In this document: positions 7,993 to 15,269 of the stretch, piece by piece
Numbering within the stretch: position 1 is the first letter of the stretch
How the letters are laid out: every line of letters begins with the position of its first letter
Translations under genes and position numbers: made by a program
Notes under the pieces: generated by a model
Told to the model about the DNA's origin: nothing
The model's input: only the letters and a program-made list of their open reading frames with translations
Databases searched by the model: none
NCBI GenBank assembly: GCA_051880495.1
Contig: JBJEOB010000110.1
Location: 1-45,107 of the forward strand
Length of the DNA: 45,107 nt
Source: MGBC120314 sp051880495
GTDB lineage: Bacteria > Bacillota > Clostridia > Lachnospirales > Lachnospiraceae
Direction: 5' to 3'

Positions 7993-8790
7993 ATGAGAAA
8001 TAAATCTAAATCGAAACGTACAGAAGCAACATTATCCCTTCTCGTGACCAGTGCCCTTGTAATCACACTCGCAATTGCAGTGGCTTCAGCAATAAAGAAG
8101 GGATCAAATACCGACGAACCAAATAATATAATTAACCTTAACGAAACCGAAGCGCCCGGATTTTCCTTAAATAACAGTAATCCCGACACCGGCACTTCCC
8201 CTGCATCAGATATAAAACAGGCTAAAAATTCTGACATTAATAAAACCAAAGATGCTGATATTACAGACATTATTAATGATGTTGGACTTATCGATGAAAC
8301 TGTCGCTGAGACAACCTCTGTATCAGATGAAAACGTCCCTGTTGATGCAGGCAATAAAGTAAACACAAGCTACTCCTTTAGCGAATCAGACAGGCTTTTA
8401 ATGCCGGTTTCAGGTGAAATCATTCTCTCATACAATATGGATAACACCATCTGGTTTCCTACTCTCGGCGTATACAAATGCAACCCGGGCATTTATATTT
8501 CCTCAGATGTCGGGACTGATGTAATAGCATCCGCAACCGGCAGCGTCGAATCAATTACAATAAATGAAGAGCTTGGAAATATCGTTACAATAGATATGGG
8601 AAACGGCTACAAGGCCTCGTACGGACAGCTTGATAATATAACTGTTCAAAAAGGCGAAGTGGTCCTCGCCGGTTCCAAAATCGGTTCAGTTTCTGCCCCG
8701 ACCATCTACTACTCAAAAGAAGGCAGCGGAGTCTATTTTAAATTAACAAATAACGACATTCCGGCCAACCCCCTGGACTATATGGAATAA
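7993..8790 (+). CDS. spoIIQ: SpoIIQ-like M23-fold protein without zinc ligands
   Basis: A 265-residue protein: N-terminal membrane helix (LLVTSALVITLAIAVASAI), an acidic Ser/Thr/Asp-rich linker to about residue 125, then a LytM/M23 domain from LLMPVSGEII to the end. The start at 7993 has AGAGGTG six bases upstream. M23 metalloproteases bind zinc with HxxxD and HxH; here the corresponding text is NPGIY and GVYFK, and the catalytic His of YxHL is Gln (YGQL). The enzyme is therefore very probably inactive. In the family SpoIIQ sits in the forespore membrane and pairs with SpoIIIAH. Fifty bases separate it from spoIID. Confidence 0.85.
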   Translation: MRNKSKSKRTEATLSLLVTSALVITLAIAVASAIKKGSNTDEPNNIINLNETEAPGFSLNNSNPDTGTSPASDIKQAKNSDINKTKDADITDIINDVGLIDETVAETTSVSDENVPVDAGNKVNTSYSFSESDRLLMPVSGEIILSYNMDNTIWFPTLGVYKCNPGIYISSDVGTDVIASATGSVESITINEELGNIVTIDMGNGYKASYGQLDNITVQKGEVVLAGSKIGSVSAPTIYYSKEGSGVYFKLTNNDIPANPLDYME

Positions 8791-8796
8791 ATACAA

Positions 8797-8845
8797 AAGG
8801 AGCATAAAACCGTGTTTTTACACGATTTCAATGCTCCTTATTTTT
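8797..8845. terminator. Bidirectional terminator between spoIIQ and deoD
   Basis: AAGGAGCAT and ATGCTCCTT arms, plus an inner CGTG/CACG pairing, are followed by TATTTTT on the plus strand and TTTTGTATTT on the minus strand. The two flanking genes converge here. Confidence 0.85.
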
Positions 8846-8853
8846 ATTAATTA

Positions 8854-9555
8854 TTACGCCATTTCAAGTGCAATCTTCACCATTTCATGGAATGATTCCT
8901 GACGATCCTTTGCCGAAAGCGCCTCACCCGTGTACAGATGGTCTGAAATTGTAAAAATTGCAACCGCCTTCTTTCCAAGCCTTGCCGCATTCATATACAA
9001 TGCTGCAGACTCCATCTCAACAGCAAGGATATTCATCTTCTTCCATAAATCATTGTCTGTGGAAGAATCCGTATAAAATGTGTCTGACGACAACACATTT
9101 CCAACCACTACATTAATATTTTCTCTCTCTGCTACCTCTACAGCCTTTCTCACAAGCGAAAAATCAGCAAGTGGAGCAAATGTACCCGGAAGTTTATACT
9201 GCGATGCATAATTAGAGTTGGTTGATGCACCCATTCCAATTACCACATCTCTTAGTTTCACACTGTCACTGATACCACCGGCAGTCCCGATACGAATTAT
9301 ATTCTCAACATCATACATAGAAAACAATTCATACGAATATATTCCCATGGAAGGCATTCCCATTCCGCTTCCCATTACCGATATTTCTTTCCCTTTGTAT
9401 GTTCCCGTAAATCCAAACATGTTTCTTACTGTATTAAAACACGTTACATTTTCCATATATGTATCCGCAATAAACTTGGCGCGGAGCGGATCCCCCGGCA
9501 TTAATACTGTCTTTGCAATAGCGCCCTTTTCAGCCGCATTATGTGGTGTTGACAT
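8854..9555 (-). CDS. deoD: Purine-nucleoside phosphorylase (DeoD type)
   Basis: A 233-residue hexameric-type PNP. Motifs are GDPLRAKFIA, GSGMGMPSMGIYSYEL, RIGTAGG, the nucleoside-binding VEMESAALY and TISDHL. It phosphorolyses purine (deoxy)nucleosides in the cytoplasm for salvage. The second ATG (9555) is chosen because GGAGG sits eight bases upstream; the first ATG at 9561 is only one base from the ribosome site. A promoter lies at 9587-9615. Confidence 0.96.
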   Translation of the reverse strand: MSTPHNAAEKGAIAKTVLMPGDPLRAKFIADTYMENVTCFNTVRNMFGFTGTYKGKEISVMGSGMGMPSMGIYSYELFSMYDVENIIRIGTAGGISDSVKLRDVVIGMGASTNSNYASQYKLPGTFAPLADFSLVRKAVEVAERENINVVVGNVLSSDTFYTDSSTDNDLWKKMNILAVEMESAALYMNAARLGKKAVAIFTISDHLYTGEALSAKDRQESFHEMVKIALEMA

Positions 9556-9586
9556 ACTCATTCCTCCTTACATAATTTATATATAA

Positions 9587-9637
9587 ATTGTAACATTTGG
9601 AATTTAATTTGTAAACGAATGAAAATCATGTTATACT
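9587..9637. promoter_or_regulatory. Back-to-back promoters sharing one -35 block
   Basis: Minus strand (deoD): TTTACA at 9610-9615, 17-base spacer, TACAAT at 9587-9592. Plus strand (small membrane gene): TTGTAA at 9609-9614, 17-base spacer, TATACT at 9632-9637. The two -35 hexamers overlap almost completely within TTTGTAAAC, so simultaneous polymerase binding is unlikely. Confidence 0.65.
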
Positions 9638-9670
9638 TTCATAAATTATAGTTATAAAAGGAGATTATTT

Positions 9671-9889
9671 ATGAAACGTGCCGGAGCCTTAATTGTAGTT
9701 TTTCTATTAATCAGCTTATATATTACAACTCTTGTATGTGCACTTATTGGAAGTGAATTTGCAACATCAATGCTTCAGGCATCTATTTTCGGAACGATTT
9801 TCCTTCCGGTAATTCTGTACGCCTACCTTTATCTTTTCAAGGTGTTCAATAAAACGCCTAAAAATAACGATGATAATGATGAAGAATAA
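9671..9889 (+). CDS. Small two-helix membrane protein, unknown function
   Basis: A 72-residue protein with two hydrophobic helices (AGALIVVFLLISLYITTLV, and GTIFLPVILYAYLYLF) and a charged C-terminal tail ending NNDDNDEE. AAGGAG lies eight bases upstream and the gene has its own promoter. I do not recognise a family. The acidic tail and hairpin topology suggest both ends face the same side. Confidence 0.7.
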   Translation: MKRAGALIVVFLLISLYITTLVCALIGSEFATSMLQASIFGTIFLPVILYAYLYLFKVFNKTPKNNDDNDEE

Positions 9890-9896
9890 ACAATTA

Positions 9897-10232
9897 TTAA
9901 GATTCTAGAATTTTGTGCACCTCATCAACCTCTATCTTTAGCGTTTTAGCAATTTCTTCGACAGACTTCTCTTTTTTTGCCATCTTAAATACCTCAAGCT
10001 GTGTCTGCAATATTCCTGCCTGAGTTTCGGCCTGATCTGCCCGTTCTTTCTGTTCCTGCGTTTTTTGGCGTTCTGCCTGTATATCCATCTTTTCCATATT
10101 TTCAAACAAATATCCCATTTGCCGGCCTACCACCTTTCTTACACATTCATCCTTCTCTTCATCCGTCGCATTAGCGAAAGCAACAAAGATTCTATAGAAA
10201 AAACTTTCACTTCTGCCCGTATTTTTATTCAG
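9897..10232 (-). pseudogene. C-terminal remnant of an Rpn-type PD-(D/E)XK nuclease/transposase
   Basis: The frame is open from a stop at about 10233 to 9897. It reads NKNTGRSESFFYRIF, then VVGRQMGYLFENMEKMDIQ, a coiled-coil stretch rich in Gln and Glu, and ends with SVEEIAKTLKIEVDEVHKIL, a helix-turn-helix-like tail. This arrangement matches the C-terminal part of the Rpn family of putative transposase/nucleases common in Lachnospiraceae. The catalytic N-terminal domain is missing and no plausible start with a ribosome site was found, so I treat it as a relic. A shorter expressed product from GTG 10133 cannot be excluded. Confidence 0.5.
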
Positions 10233-10270
10233 TTACTCCAAGTGAATTATGGCGAAACGCCTGAATTTTT

Positions 10271-10348
10271 ATCTGTTAAGAAAAACAGATGATATTCACC
10301 GATATGACACAAAATCAACTGTATATGATACCAAATTGATTTTGTGTC
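10271..10348. repeat. Two adjacent inverted repeats
   Basis: ATCTGTT/AACAGAT (10271-10290) and a perfect 13-bp pair GACACAAAATCAA (10306-10318) / TTGATTTTGTGTC (10336-10348). They lie beyond the broken end of the nuclease remnant. They could be terminal structures of a decayed element or terminators. The rest of the region 10233-10464 shows no gene. Confidence 0.65.
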
Positions 10349-10464
10349 TATTATGCTATAATATTTTCTATTTTTTGTCAATATCAGTTGAAAGATGATT
10401 TATGTCGTTATTATCACTCTTATTTATTGAATGCATTACAACGAAAAAGACACCAACCATCATA

Positions 10465-11145
10465 TTATATATTCTCCTGACTCATAGTCATTTTTCTTTC
10501 ATCCACCATTCGAACCATTTGTGCAAAATCAGTCTTTTCCATTGCGAGCAGCTGATCATCGTACCCAAGAATCATAAATGGGGCTTTTCTTTCCAAAACG
10601 ACCAGAATTTCTCTTTGTGCTTCTTCATTCTTTACTTCAATCTCACCCTTATTATGATTTCTGTCAATCATAATAATCTTATGTGTGGCAGATTTTCCCG
10701 CAGGAATAACTCCGCCAACCCTGTAATTTGTAACATTGGTAGAAGAATATGCCCAAACAAGATTCTCAATCAAAAAAACAGTCGGTTTCATAGCATAAAG
10801 TATTATGTATTTTTCACCTACATCCACACTGCCATCCGCAAGCGAGGCCGCACAAGCCATATCAGAAGAAAGCACAAACTCAGATATCCTGTTGCTTTCC
10901 ATTAATTTTATGAAATTCTTTTTATATGCGCCTGTAACATAAACAATAATATGATAAATTCCTATAATAATTATTATAATTGACGCAATGCCCCAGATGA
11001 TATCGCCGGAATAAATATCACCATGCTTTATGGCTTCTGCTTCCTTCGTCCAAAATACGACTCCCCCTAAAGCTAAAGCCAAAAATCCGCCTCCTAATCT
11101 TGGTATAAGATTTTCTTTTGCCATTTTTTTATAAATTTCATTCAT
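10465..11145 (-). CDS. Membrane protein of unknown function with cytosolic domain
   Basis: A 226-residue protein with two N-terminal membrane helices (about 17-33 and IIWGIASIIIIIIGIYHIIVY at ~48-68) followed by a ~150-residue soluble domain. That domain contains VGEKYIILYAMKPTVF and a HKIIMIDRNHNKGEIEV segment suggestive of a beta-rich, PH-like fold. No enzyme motif is seen. Its ATG overlaps the stop of a 15-codon leader ORF by four bases (ATGA), and a strong promoter lies 65 bases upstream. Confidence 0.75.
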   Translation of the reverse strand: MNEIYKKMAKENLIPRLGGGFLALALGGVVFWTKEAEAIKHGDIYSGDIIWGIASIIIIIIGIYHIIVYVTGAYKKNFIKLMESNRISEFVLSSDMACAASLADGSVDVGEKYIILYAMKPTVFLIENLVWAYSSTNVTNYRVGGVIPAGKSATHKIIMIDRNHNKGEIEVKNEEAQREILVVLERKAPFMILGYDDQLLAMEKTDFAQMVRMVDERKMTMSQENI

Positions 11146-11189
11146 CCTTTTGATTCCTTTCTCATAAATTTTTCACCTTCTGTTGTCAT
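11142..11189 (-). CDS. 15-residue leader ORF coupled to the membrane protein
   Basis: ATG 11189 is preceded by GGGAGG at four bases and encodes MTTEGEKFMRKESKG, ending in a TGA that overlaps the next gene's ATG (ATGA). It is the first ribosome site after the promoter at 11211-11239 and stronger than the one for the main gene. This suggests translational coupling; the peptide itself is probably not functional. Confidence 0.45.
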   Translation of the reverse strand: MTTEGEKFMRKESKG

Positions 11190-11210
11190 TTATCCTCCCT
11201 TATTCTTTAT

Positions 11211-11239
11211 ATTATACTTCAAAAACTAGCGAAATACAA
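11211..11239 (-). promoter_or_regulatory. Promoter of the leader ORF/membrane gene
   Basis: On the minus strand TTGTAT, 17 bases, TATAAT, about 25 bases ahead of the leader ORF. Confidence 0.7.
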
Positions 11240-11309
11240 CAATAAGTTTATTAATTAAATAACCAGTTAAGTATTTAGTCAGACTATAATTCATTTGACT
11301 ATTAAACAC

Positions 11310-11345
11310 GATAGGGAAATTACAACACTATTTCCTGTCAAACAA
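11310..11345. repeat. Dispersed palindrome, copy A
   Basis: GATAGGGAAAT ... ATTTCCTGTC followed by AAACAA. The arms pair with one wobble. It begins just beyond the T-run of the ABC operon terminator. Related copies lie at 15934, 15973, 28953 and 34986. Confidence 0.7.
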
Positions 11346-11348
11346 AAA

Positions 11349-11385
11349 AGAGAGACCCTCTCCGACACCGGCAAAGGACCTCTCT
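11349..11385 (-). terminator. Terminator of the LytTR/ABC operon
   Basis: On the minus strand AGAGAGGTCC and GGGTCTCTCT form the stem, followed by TTTTTTG. It lies 18 bases beyond the permease stop codon. Confidence 0.85.
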
Positions 11386-11402
11386 AAAATCATTCTGCCA
11401 CC

Positions 11403-12203
11403 CTACAGTGACAAATCTCTCTTCGTAAACCAGATTCCTCCCGCTGCCGAAAGCATAACACAAATCAAAAGCAGGATGACACAAGGCAAAATTGCATCAC
11501 TGTTTCCGGCAATGAGCTTATCCGCCGGAAGCAAGGAATAAATGGTAGCATACTTGAAAAACTCCAAATTTTCTCCCATGTTTCCCATCATGTTGAAAAA
11601 GAAAAACAGAATCGGAACGCCGGCACCAAAGAAATAATAATACTTCGCATCACTGAAAATACAGGCTGCAAGGAAGGTAATTCCTGCCACTGCAAACCAC
11701 AGCATCAGAGTTCCGGCATTTAAAAATATATATTTTTGAATATCAAGTTCATCCGGGAACATCATATCGGAAGACACAATTCCTACAACCGAAATACACA
11801 CCATCAGAATGGAAAGCCACAAATACAAAGATATCAGCTGTGTTACGATAAATTTTCCTCTGGAATTCGGTGTTGCCAGAATTCCGGCAAGTGAACCATT
11901 ATCAATAAATCCCATAACCAGCTTGTTCACTGCAATAATAATGAAAATCAATGGAAAGAGCAGCATAATAAATCCATACAGATAAATCTGTATCCACTCA
12001 ATCAACGAAGCTGCCACCCCTGTCATTCCGACTGCCGCCATCATTTCCGGCAACGCCTCCTGATATCCCTGTAACATTTCTGACAATTTAGGATCATACA
12101 TATAGATAATGACTGTGGTGTACATAACCAAAAATGCAAATATAATAATAAATGGTACCATACATGCTTTCAAATTGTGTTTTAACATTGGAATACTAAG
12201 CAT
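11403..12203 (-). CDS. ABC-2 type transporter permease
   Basis: A 266-residue protein with six predicted membrane helices in the usual ABC-2 layout: one N-terminal helix (VPFIIIFAFLVMYTTVIIYMY), a loop of about 60 residues, then five helices and a short charged end (FTKRDLSL). The start MLSIPMLKHNL at 12203 has GGGGG nine bases upstream and overlaps the ATPase stop by eight bases; an ATG nine bases earlier is also possible. It forms the membrane channel for the ATPase at 12196-13095. Substrate is unknown; LytTR-controlled ABC systems are often linked to peptide or antibiotic export. Confidence 0.88.
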   Translation of the reverse strand: MLSIPMLKHNLKACMVPFIIIFAFLVMYTTVIIYMYDPKLSEMLQGYQEALPEMMAAVGMTGVAASLIEWIQIYLYGFIMLLFPLIFIIIAVNKLVMGFIDNGSLAGILATPNSRGKFIVTQLISLYLWLSILMVCISVVGIVSSDMMFPDELDIQKYIFLNAGTLMLWFAVAGITFLAACIFSDAKYYYFFGAGVPILFFFFNMMGNMGENLEFFKYATIYSLLPADKLIAGNSDAILPCVILLLICVMLSAAGGIWFTKRDLSL

Positions 12204-13095
12204 CTTTCTCATCCCCCTTTCCGTAGTAATGCAAAAATACATCCTCCAAACTCTGGGTCGCAATCTGCAAGTCCACCGGTTCATATTCCGCCAGTATCTT
12301 AAGGCTGCCTGCAACATTGTTATTTACTAAAAGTTTTACAACAACACCATTCCTTGACTGCACGGTAAGCTCCGGCTGCCCGGACAACTTAACTGCCTGT
12401 TCTTCGTTTGAAAGAGTAACCGTATACACCTGGTTGCGTATTTTCGAAAGTTCTGCCATATCCACCGTATCCACGATTTTACCCTGACGGATAATAGCGG
12501 TGCGGTCACAGGTACGTTCCACTTCTTCAAAGATATGGGATGACATCAGGATTGTGGTTCCCTTTTTCTTTTCCTCCAGAATCAAATCCACAAACCTGTT
12601 CTGCATCAAAGGATCTAATCCGCTGGTCGGCTCATCTAATATGATTACCTTCGGAGAATCCATAAATGCCGTCACCAGTGCAATTTTCTGCTTCATTCCC
12701 TTTGACATTTTACGGATTTTCCCTGTAGGATTTAACTCAAACATATCAATCAGTTCTTTCATACGGGTATCATCCTTCATGCCTCTTAGCTGTGCAATGA
12801 AACGGATATACTCCATTCCATTCATGTTTTCCACAAATGCAATCTCTCCCGCCAGATAACCAATCTGCTTATGAATCTCTGCCGCCTGCCTGAAACAATC
12901 CATTCCCAGCACCTTTAGGGAGCCCTTCTGTGGCTTCACAAATCCCATGAGCTGACGTATCGTAGTACTCTTTCCCGCTCCGTTTGGACCAAGATACCCA
13001 AACACTTCTCCTTCCTTCACGGAAAAGCTGATGTCAAACACGCCCCTGCCCTGACCAAAATCCTTTGTTACGTTTTGAATCTCAATCGGCTGCAT
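12196..13095 (-). CDS. ABC transporter ATP-binding protein
   Basis: A 299-residue ATPase. Walker A is GPNGAGKST (~36-44), the signature is MSKGMKQK (a common variant of LSGGQ in this exporter class), Walker B is VIILDEPTSGLDP with intact Glu, and the switch His is in SSHIFEEVE. The C-terminal ~80 residues form the accessory domain usual in CcmA/YtrB-like ATPases. It is the energy-coupling partner of the permease it overlaps. It overlaps the DUF3021 gene upstream by 14 bases. Confidence 0.95.
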   Translation of the reverse strand: MQPIEIQNVTKDFGQGRGVFDISFSVKEGEVFGYLGPNGAGKSTTIRQLMGFVKPQKGSLKVLGMDCFRQAAEIHKQIGYLAGEIAFVENMNGMEYIRFIAQLRGMKDDTRMKELIDMFELNPTGKIRKMSKGMKQKIALVTAFMDSPKVIILDEPTSGLDPLMQNRFVDLILEEKKKGTTILMSSHIFEEVERTCDRTAIIRQGKIVDTVDMAELSKIRNQVYTVTLSNEEQAVKLSGQPELTVQSRNGVVVKLLVNNNVAGSLKILAEYEPVDLQIATQSLEDVFLHYYGKGDEKDA

Positions 13096-13576
13096 AATCC
13101 TTCTCTCCTTCCTTGAACTTTACTAACATTTCATTCAGATTCTTTGTGTCAATATTACGTTTTAATTTATTTATCAGATACACACACCAGTATGCAAATA
13201 CGATAAACACCCAAAACAACGCCGTCACCGGCAGCTTTCTGTCAAACCAGCCAAACAGATAAGATACCGCTGTATAAATACTGCCGCAAAGCAGCGTTTT
13301 CAAAAACTCTGCTACACCAAAGCTCTCTGCCTCATCAAAATTATTAAGGCAGTAGATTTGCAGATATCCCATCAGGTAGGTGGACGCAATCATTTCGCAC
13401 ATATACAGAACACTTGCTAAAAATACGCCCTTGCATGCCAGATACAAACAATAAAACACAAGGATACTGTAAAAATACAAACACGCCTTATACTCAATGG
13501 CAATCTCCTTACTCAGATAAGAGTTCCATTTTTTCTTGTAATTTTCAATAAAACTGCTTTTCTTTTTTCTACTCAT
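13082..13576 (-). CDS. DUF3021 family membrane protein
   Basis: A 164-residue protein with four membrane helices between about residues 30 and 135 and charged ends (MSRKKKSSFIENYKKKW; KFKEGEKDYAAD). Size, helix number and position directly after a LytTR gene fit DUF3021. In streptococcal LytTR regulatory systems the membrane partner restrains the DNA-binding partner; this role is inferred here. It overlaps the LytTR gene by eight bases and the ATPase gene by 14, so all four genes are coupled. Confidence 0.8.
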   Translation of the reverse strand: MSRKKKSSFIENYKKKWNSYLSKEIAIEYKACLYFYSILVFYCLYLACKGVFLASVLYMCEMIASTYLMGYLQIYCLNNFDEAESFGVAEFLKTLLCGSIYTAVSYLFGWFDRKLPVTALFWVFIVFAYWCVYLINKLKRNIDTKNLNEMLVKFKEGEKDYAAD

Positions 13577-14018
13577 CGTCCCTGCCTCCCTTCAAAATCT
13601 GCCTCAAAATTCTCGCATATCGTCTGGATATCATAACCTTTTCACCATTTTCCATAGTTGCACAAATCCGGTTTCCCGGTTCACTTTTCAGATAGGATAT
13701 TTTGTAAATGTTGATTACCATGGATTTGGAACAACGAAACATCCCCCTGTCTTCATAACAGATTGCCAGCCGTTCCAAACTGTCACTTACCTTACACACC
13801 ATATCCTTTAAATAGGCATAGGTTGCACCATCCACGCTTTCAAAATAATAGATTTTCTCCGGAAGCAGAAAAAGCTGCCTGCCGTCTTCATACCCCTCGA
13901 TTCGTTTTCCGTATGACTGTACCACAGAAGCAATCGCTTCCACCTCGTCATTCATCTGCAGGTAGCGGATAATCACCTCATCCTCACCCTCTGTAATCTG
14001 TTCCATCGTAATTTTCAT
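13569..14018 (-). CDS. LytTR-domain DNA-binding regulator
   Basis: A 149-residue protein without a receiver domain. After ~45 residues the LytTR domain runs from about 45 to 145: KIYYFESVDGATYAYLKD, MFRCSKSMVINIYKI and the terminal MISRRYARILRQIL. The start at 14018 (MKITMEQ) has AGGGGA seven bases upstream. It should bind direct repeats upstream of its own promoter, and two such repeats are present at 14114-14150. With DUF3021 it forms a two-gene LytTR regulatory system controlling the downstream ABC exporter. Confidence 0.9.
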   Translation of the reverse strand: MKITMEQITEGEDEVIIRYLQMNDEVEAIASVVQSYGKRIEGYEDGRQLFLLPEKIYYFESVDGATYAYLKDMVCKVSDSLERLAICYEDRGMFRCSKSMVINIYKISYLKSEPGNRICATMENGEKVMISRRYARILRQILKGGRDDE

Positions 14019-14078
14019 AAATCTTCCCCTTTGTATCGGCGCACCTGACTTCTTATAAGCACTCATCCTTATATGTTA

Positions 14079-14150
14079 ATTATACAAAAAAAGACTATCC
14101 TCGCAATAGCGGAACCGTTAAGTTGCAGTTTTTACCCGTTAAGATGCAGT
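14079..14150 (-). promoter_or_regulatory. LytTR-controlled promoter with two 21-bp-phased sites
   Basis: On the minus strand TTGCGA (14101-14106), 16 bases, TATAAT (14079-14084). Just upstream of the -35 box are two direct repeats, CCGTTAAGTTGCAGT (14115-14129) and CCGTTAAGATGCAGT (14136-14150), plus-strand sense. Their period is 21 bp, two helical turns. ACCGTTAAG fits the published LytTR half-site consensus [TA][AC][CA]GTTN[AG][TG] exactly, and the second copy fits at all but the first base. Position suggests activation, and autoregulation of the operon. Confidence 0.75.
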
Positions 14151-14240
14151 GTGTTTTCAGCAAAACCACTGTCTTAAAAAAAGATTTTCCGCTATCTGAG
14201 CATAAAAATAGAGGCATCAATACCCCATCAATACATTGAA

Positions 14241-14280
14241 AAAGACGAATGAATATCTGATATAAATATTCGTCCGTCTT
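14241..14280 (-). terminator. Terminator after the truncated regulator
   Basis: On the minus strand AAGACGGACGAATATT pairs with AATATTCATTCGTCTT (small bulge), followed by TTTTTC. The remaining part of the 14019-14328 gap holds the LytTR promoter and no visible gene. Confidence 0.7.
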
Positions 14281-14328
14281 TATACACTTAAATATTAAAT
14301 TATCGGTATCCCTGCAAACCGGAATCTG

Positions 14329-14685
14329 TCACTGTCTTTTTAAAAGTCTTTGTTTGAATGCTTTTATTCTTTGACCATAACGGCTTGTAAAGATTATACC
14401 ACAGATAATCATTCCGATTGCCGCACCTTCAGCAAAGTCTGATATTGCGCTTAGTACTGCATTATTATTCAGTGTCGTATGGTCAATCAAACTCGAAACA
14501 AACCCAAAAATCGCTCCCGTTAATAAAAGTAAATGTACACGCCTGGTATACCGTTCTGTTTCTGTATTCGTATAATCTACTGCTTTTAATATCGTTTCTT
14601 CCATTTCACTATTCACTTTCTCGCATTTCCTTTCTCCATTAAGTAATTCTCGCAGGTCAACCTGACATAAAGCGAGAACTGCCAT
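14329..14685 (-). pseudogene. HTH regulator missing its DNA-binding domain
   Basis: A 118-residue frame. Its first ~20 residues, ALCQVDLRELLNGERK, resemble the end of an XRE-type helix-turn-helix domain (LCEVLxISxNELLxGE). Next come the NSEMEETILKAVDYTNTE linker and two membrane helices (HLLLLTGAIFGFVSSLI; GAAIGMIICGIIFTSRY). This is the C-terminal part of the membrane-tethered XRE regulators common in Lachnospiraceae. A stop codon lies in frame about 20 bases upstream of the ATG and no ribosome site precedes it, so the N-terminus has probably been lost. It could still be translated as a small membrane protein. Confidence 0.5.
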
Positions 14686-14795
14686 ACTTATCCATCCGAC
14701 ACACTATGTCTACCTCTACAGCACCTAATTTAATTAATAACTCTGCATTATATCAAAAAGCATATATACCAGGTTGAACAACTCAACACGAAAGA

Positions 14796-15240
14796 CTCAT
14801 GGGGACAAGCCTCTTTTTCCAATTTCCCATGATTTTTTTCACGTAGGGCTCATGGGAACAAGCCCCCTTTTCCCATTTCCCATGATTTTTTCACGTAGGG
14901 CTCATGGGAACAAGCCCCCTTTTCCCATTTCCCATGATTTTTCCCAGACAAAGCTCATGGGAACAAGCTTCATTTCCCCATTTCCCATGATTTTTCCCAG
15001 ACAAAACTCATGGGAACAAGCTTCATTTCTCAATTCCCCATGATTTTCCCCTCACAAGACTCATGGGTATAAGCTTCATTTCCCCATTTCACATGATTTT
15101 TTTCACGCAGGGCTCATGGAAACAAGCCTCTTTTCCCAATTTCCCATGATTTCCCTCACGAAAGACTCATGGGTATAAGCCCCTTTTTCCAATTTCACAT
15201 GATTTTTCCCAGACAAGAATCATTAGAACAAGCTTTTATT
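14796..15240. repeat. Tandem array of ~53-bp hairpin repeats (about nine units)
   Basis: Units start at 14796, 14849, 14901, 14954, 15007, 15060, 15113, 15166 and (degenerate) ~15219; the spacing is 52 or 53 bp throughout. A typical unit contains CATGGGAACAAGC, then TTTCCCATG, so CATGGGAA and TTCCCATG form a stem in most copies, followed by a variable linker (TTTTTTCACGTAGGG or TTTTCCCAGACAAA). The array occupies most of the 584-bp gap between the truncated regulator and the HAD gene; nothing else was seen in 14686-14795. Frames through it are low-complexity and not credible as genes. Confidence 0.9.
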
Positions 15241-15269
15241 CTCCGCTTATCAACAGAATTAAAAATCCC

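Noticed and set aside
10336..10360. TTGATT ... TATAAT as a plus-strand promoter
   Set aside because: The spacer is only 15 bases and no plus-strand gene follows.
10402..10905. 167-codon plus-strand frame
   Set aside because: It is antisense to the membrane protein gene at 10465-11145, which has a promoter, ribosome site and clear helices.
14774..15240. Open frames through the 53-bp repeats on both strands
   Set aside because: They are short, repeat-derived and biased in composition, and lack ribosome sites. The periodic DNA palindrome explains them better.
14796..15240. CRISPR array
   Set aside because: Units are similar over their whole length, with no unique spacers, and no cas genes are present.
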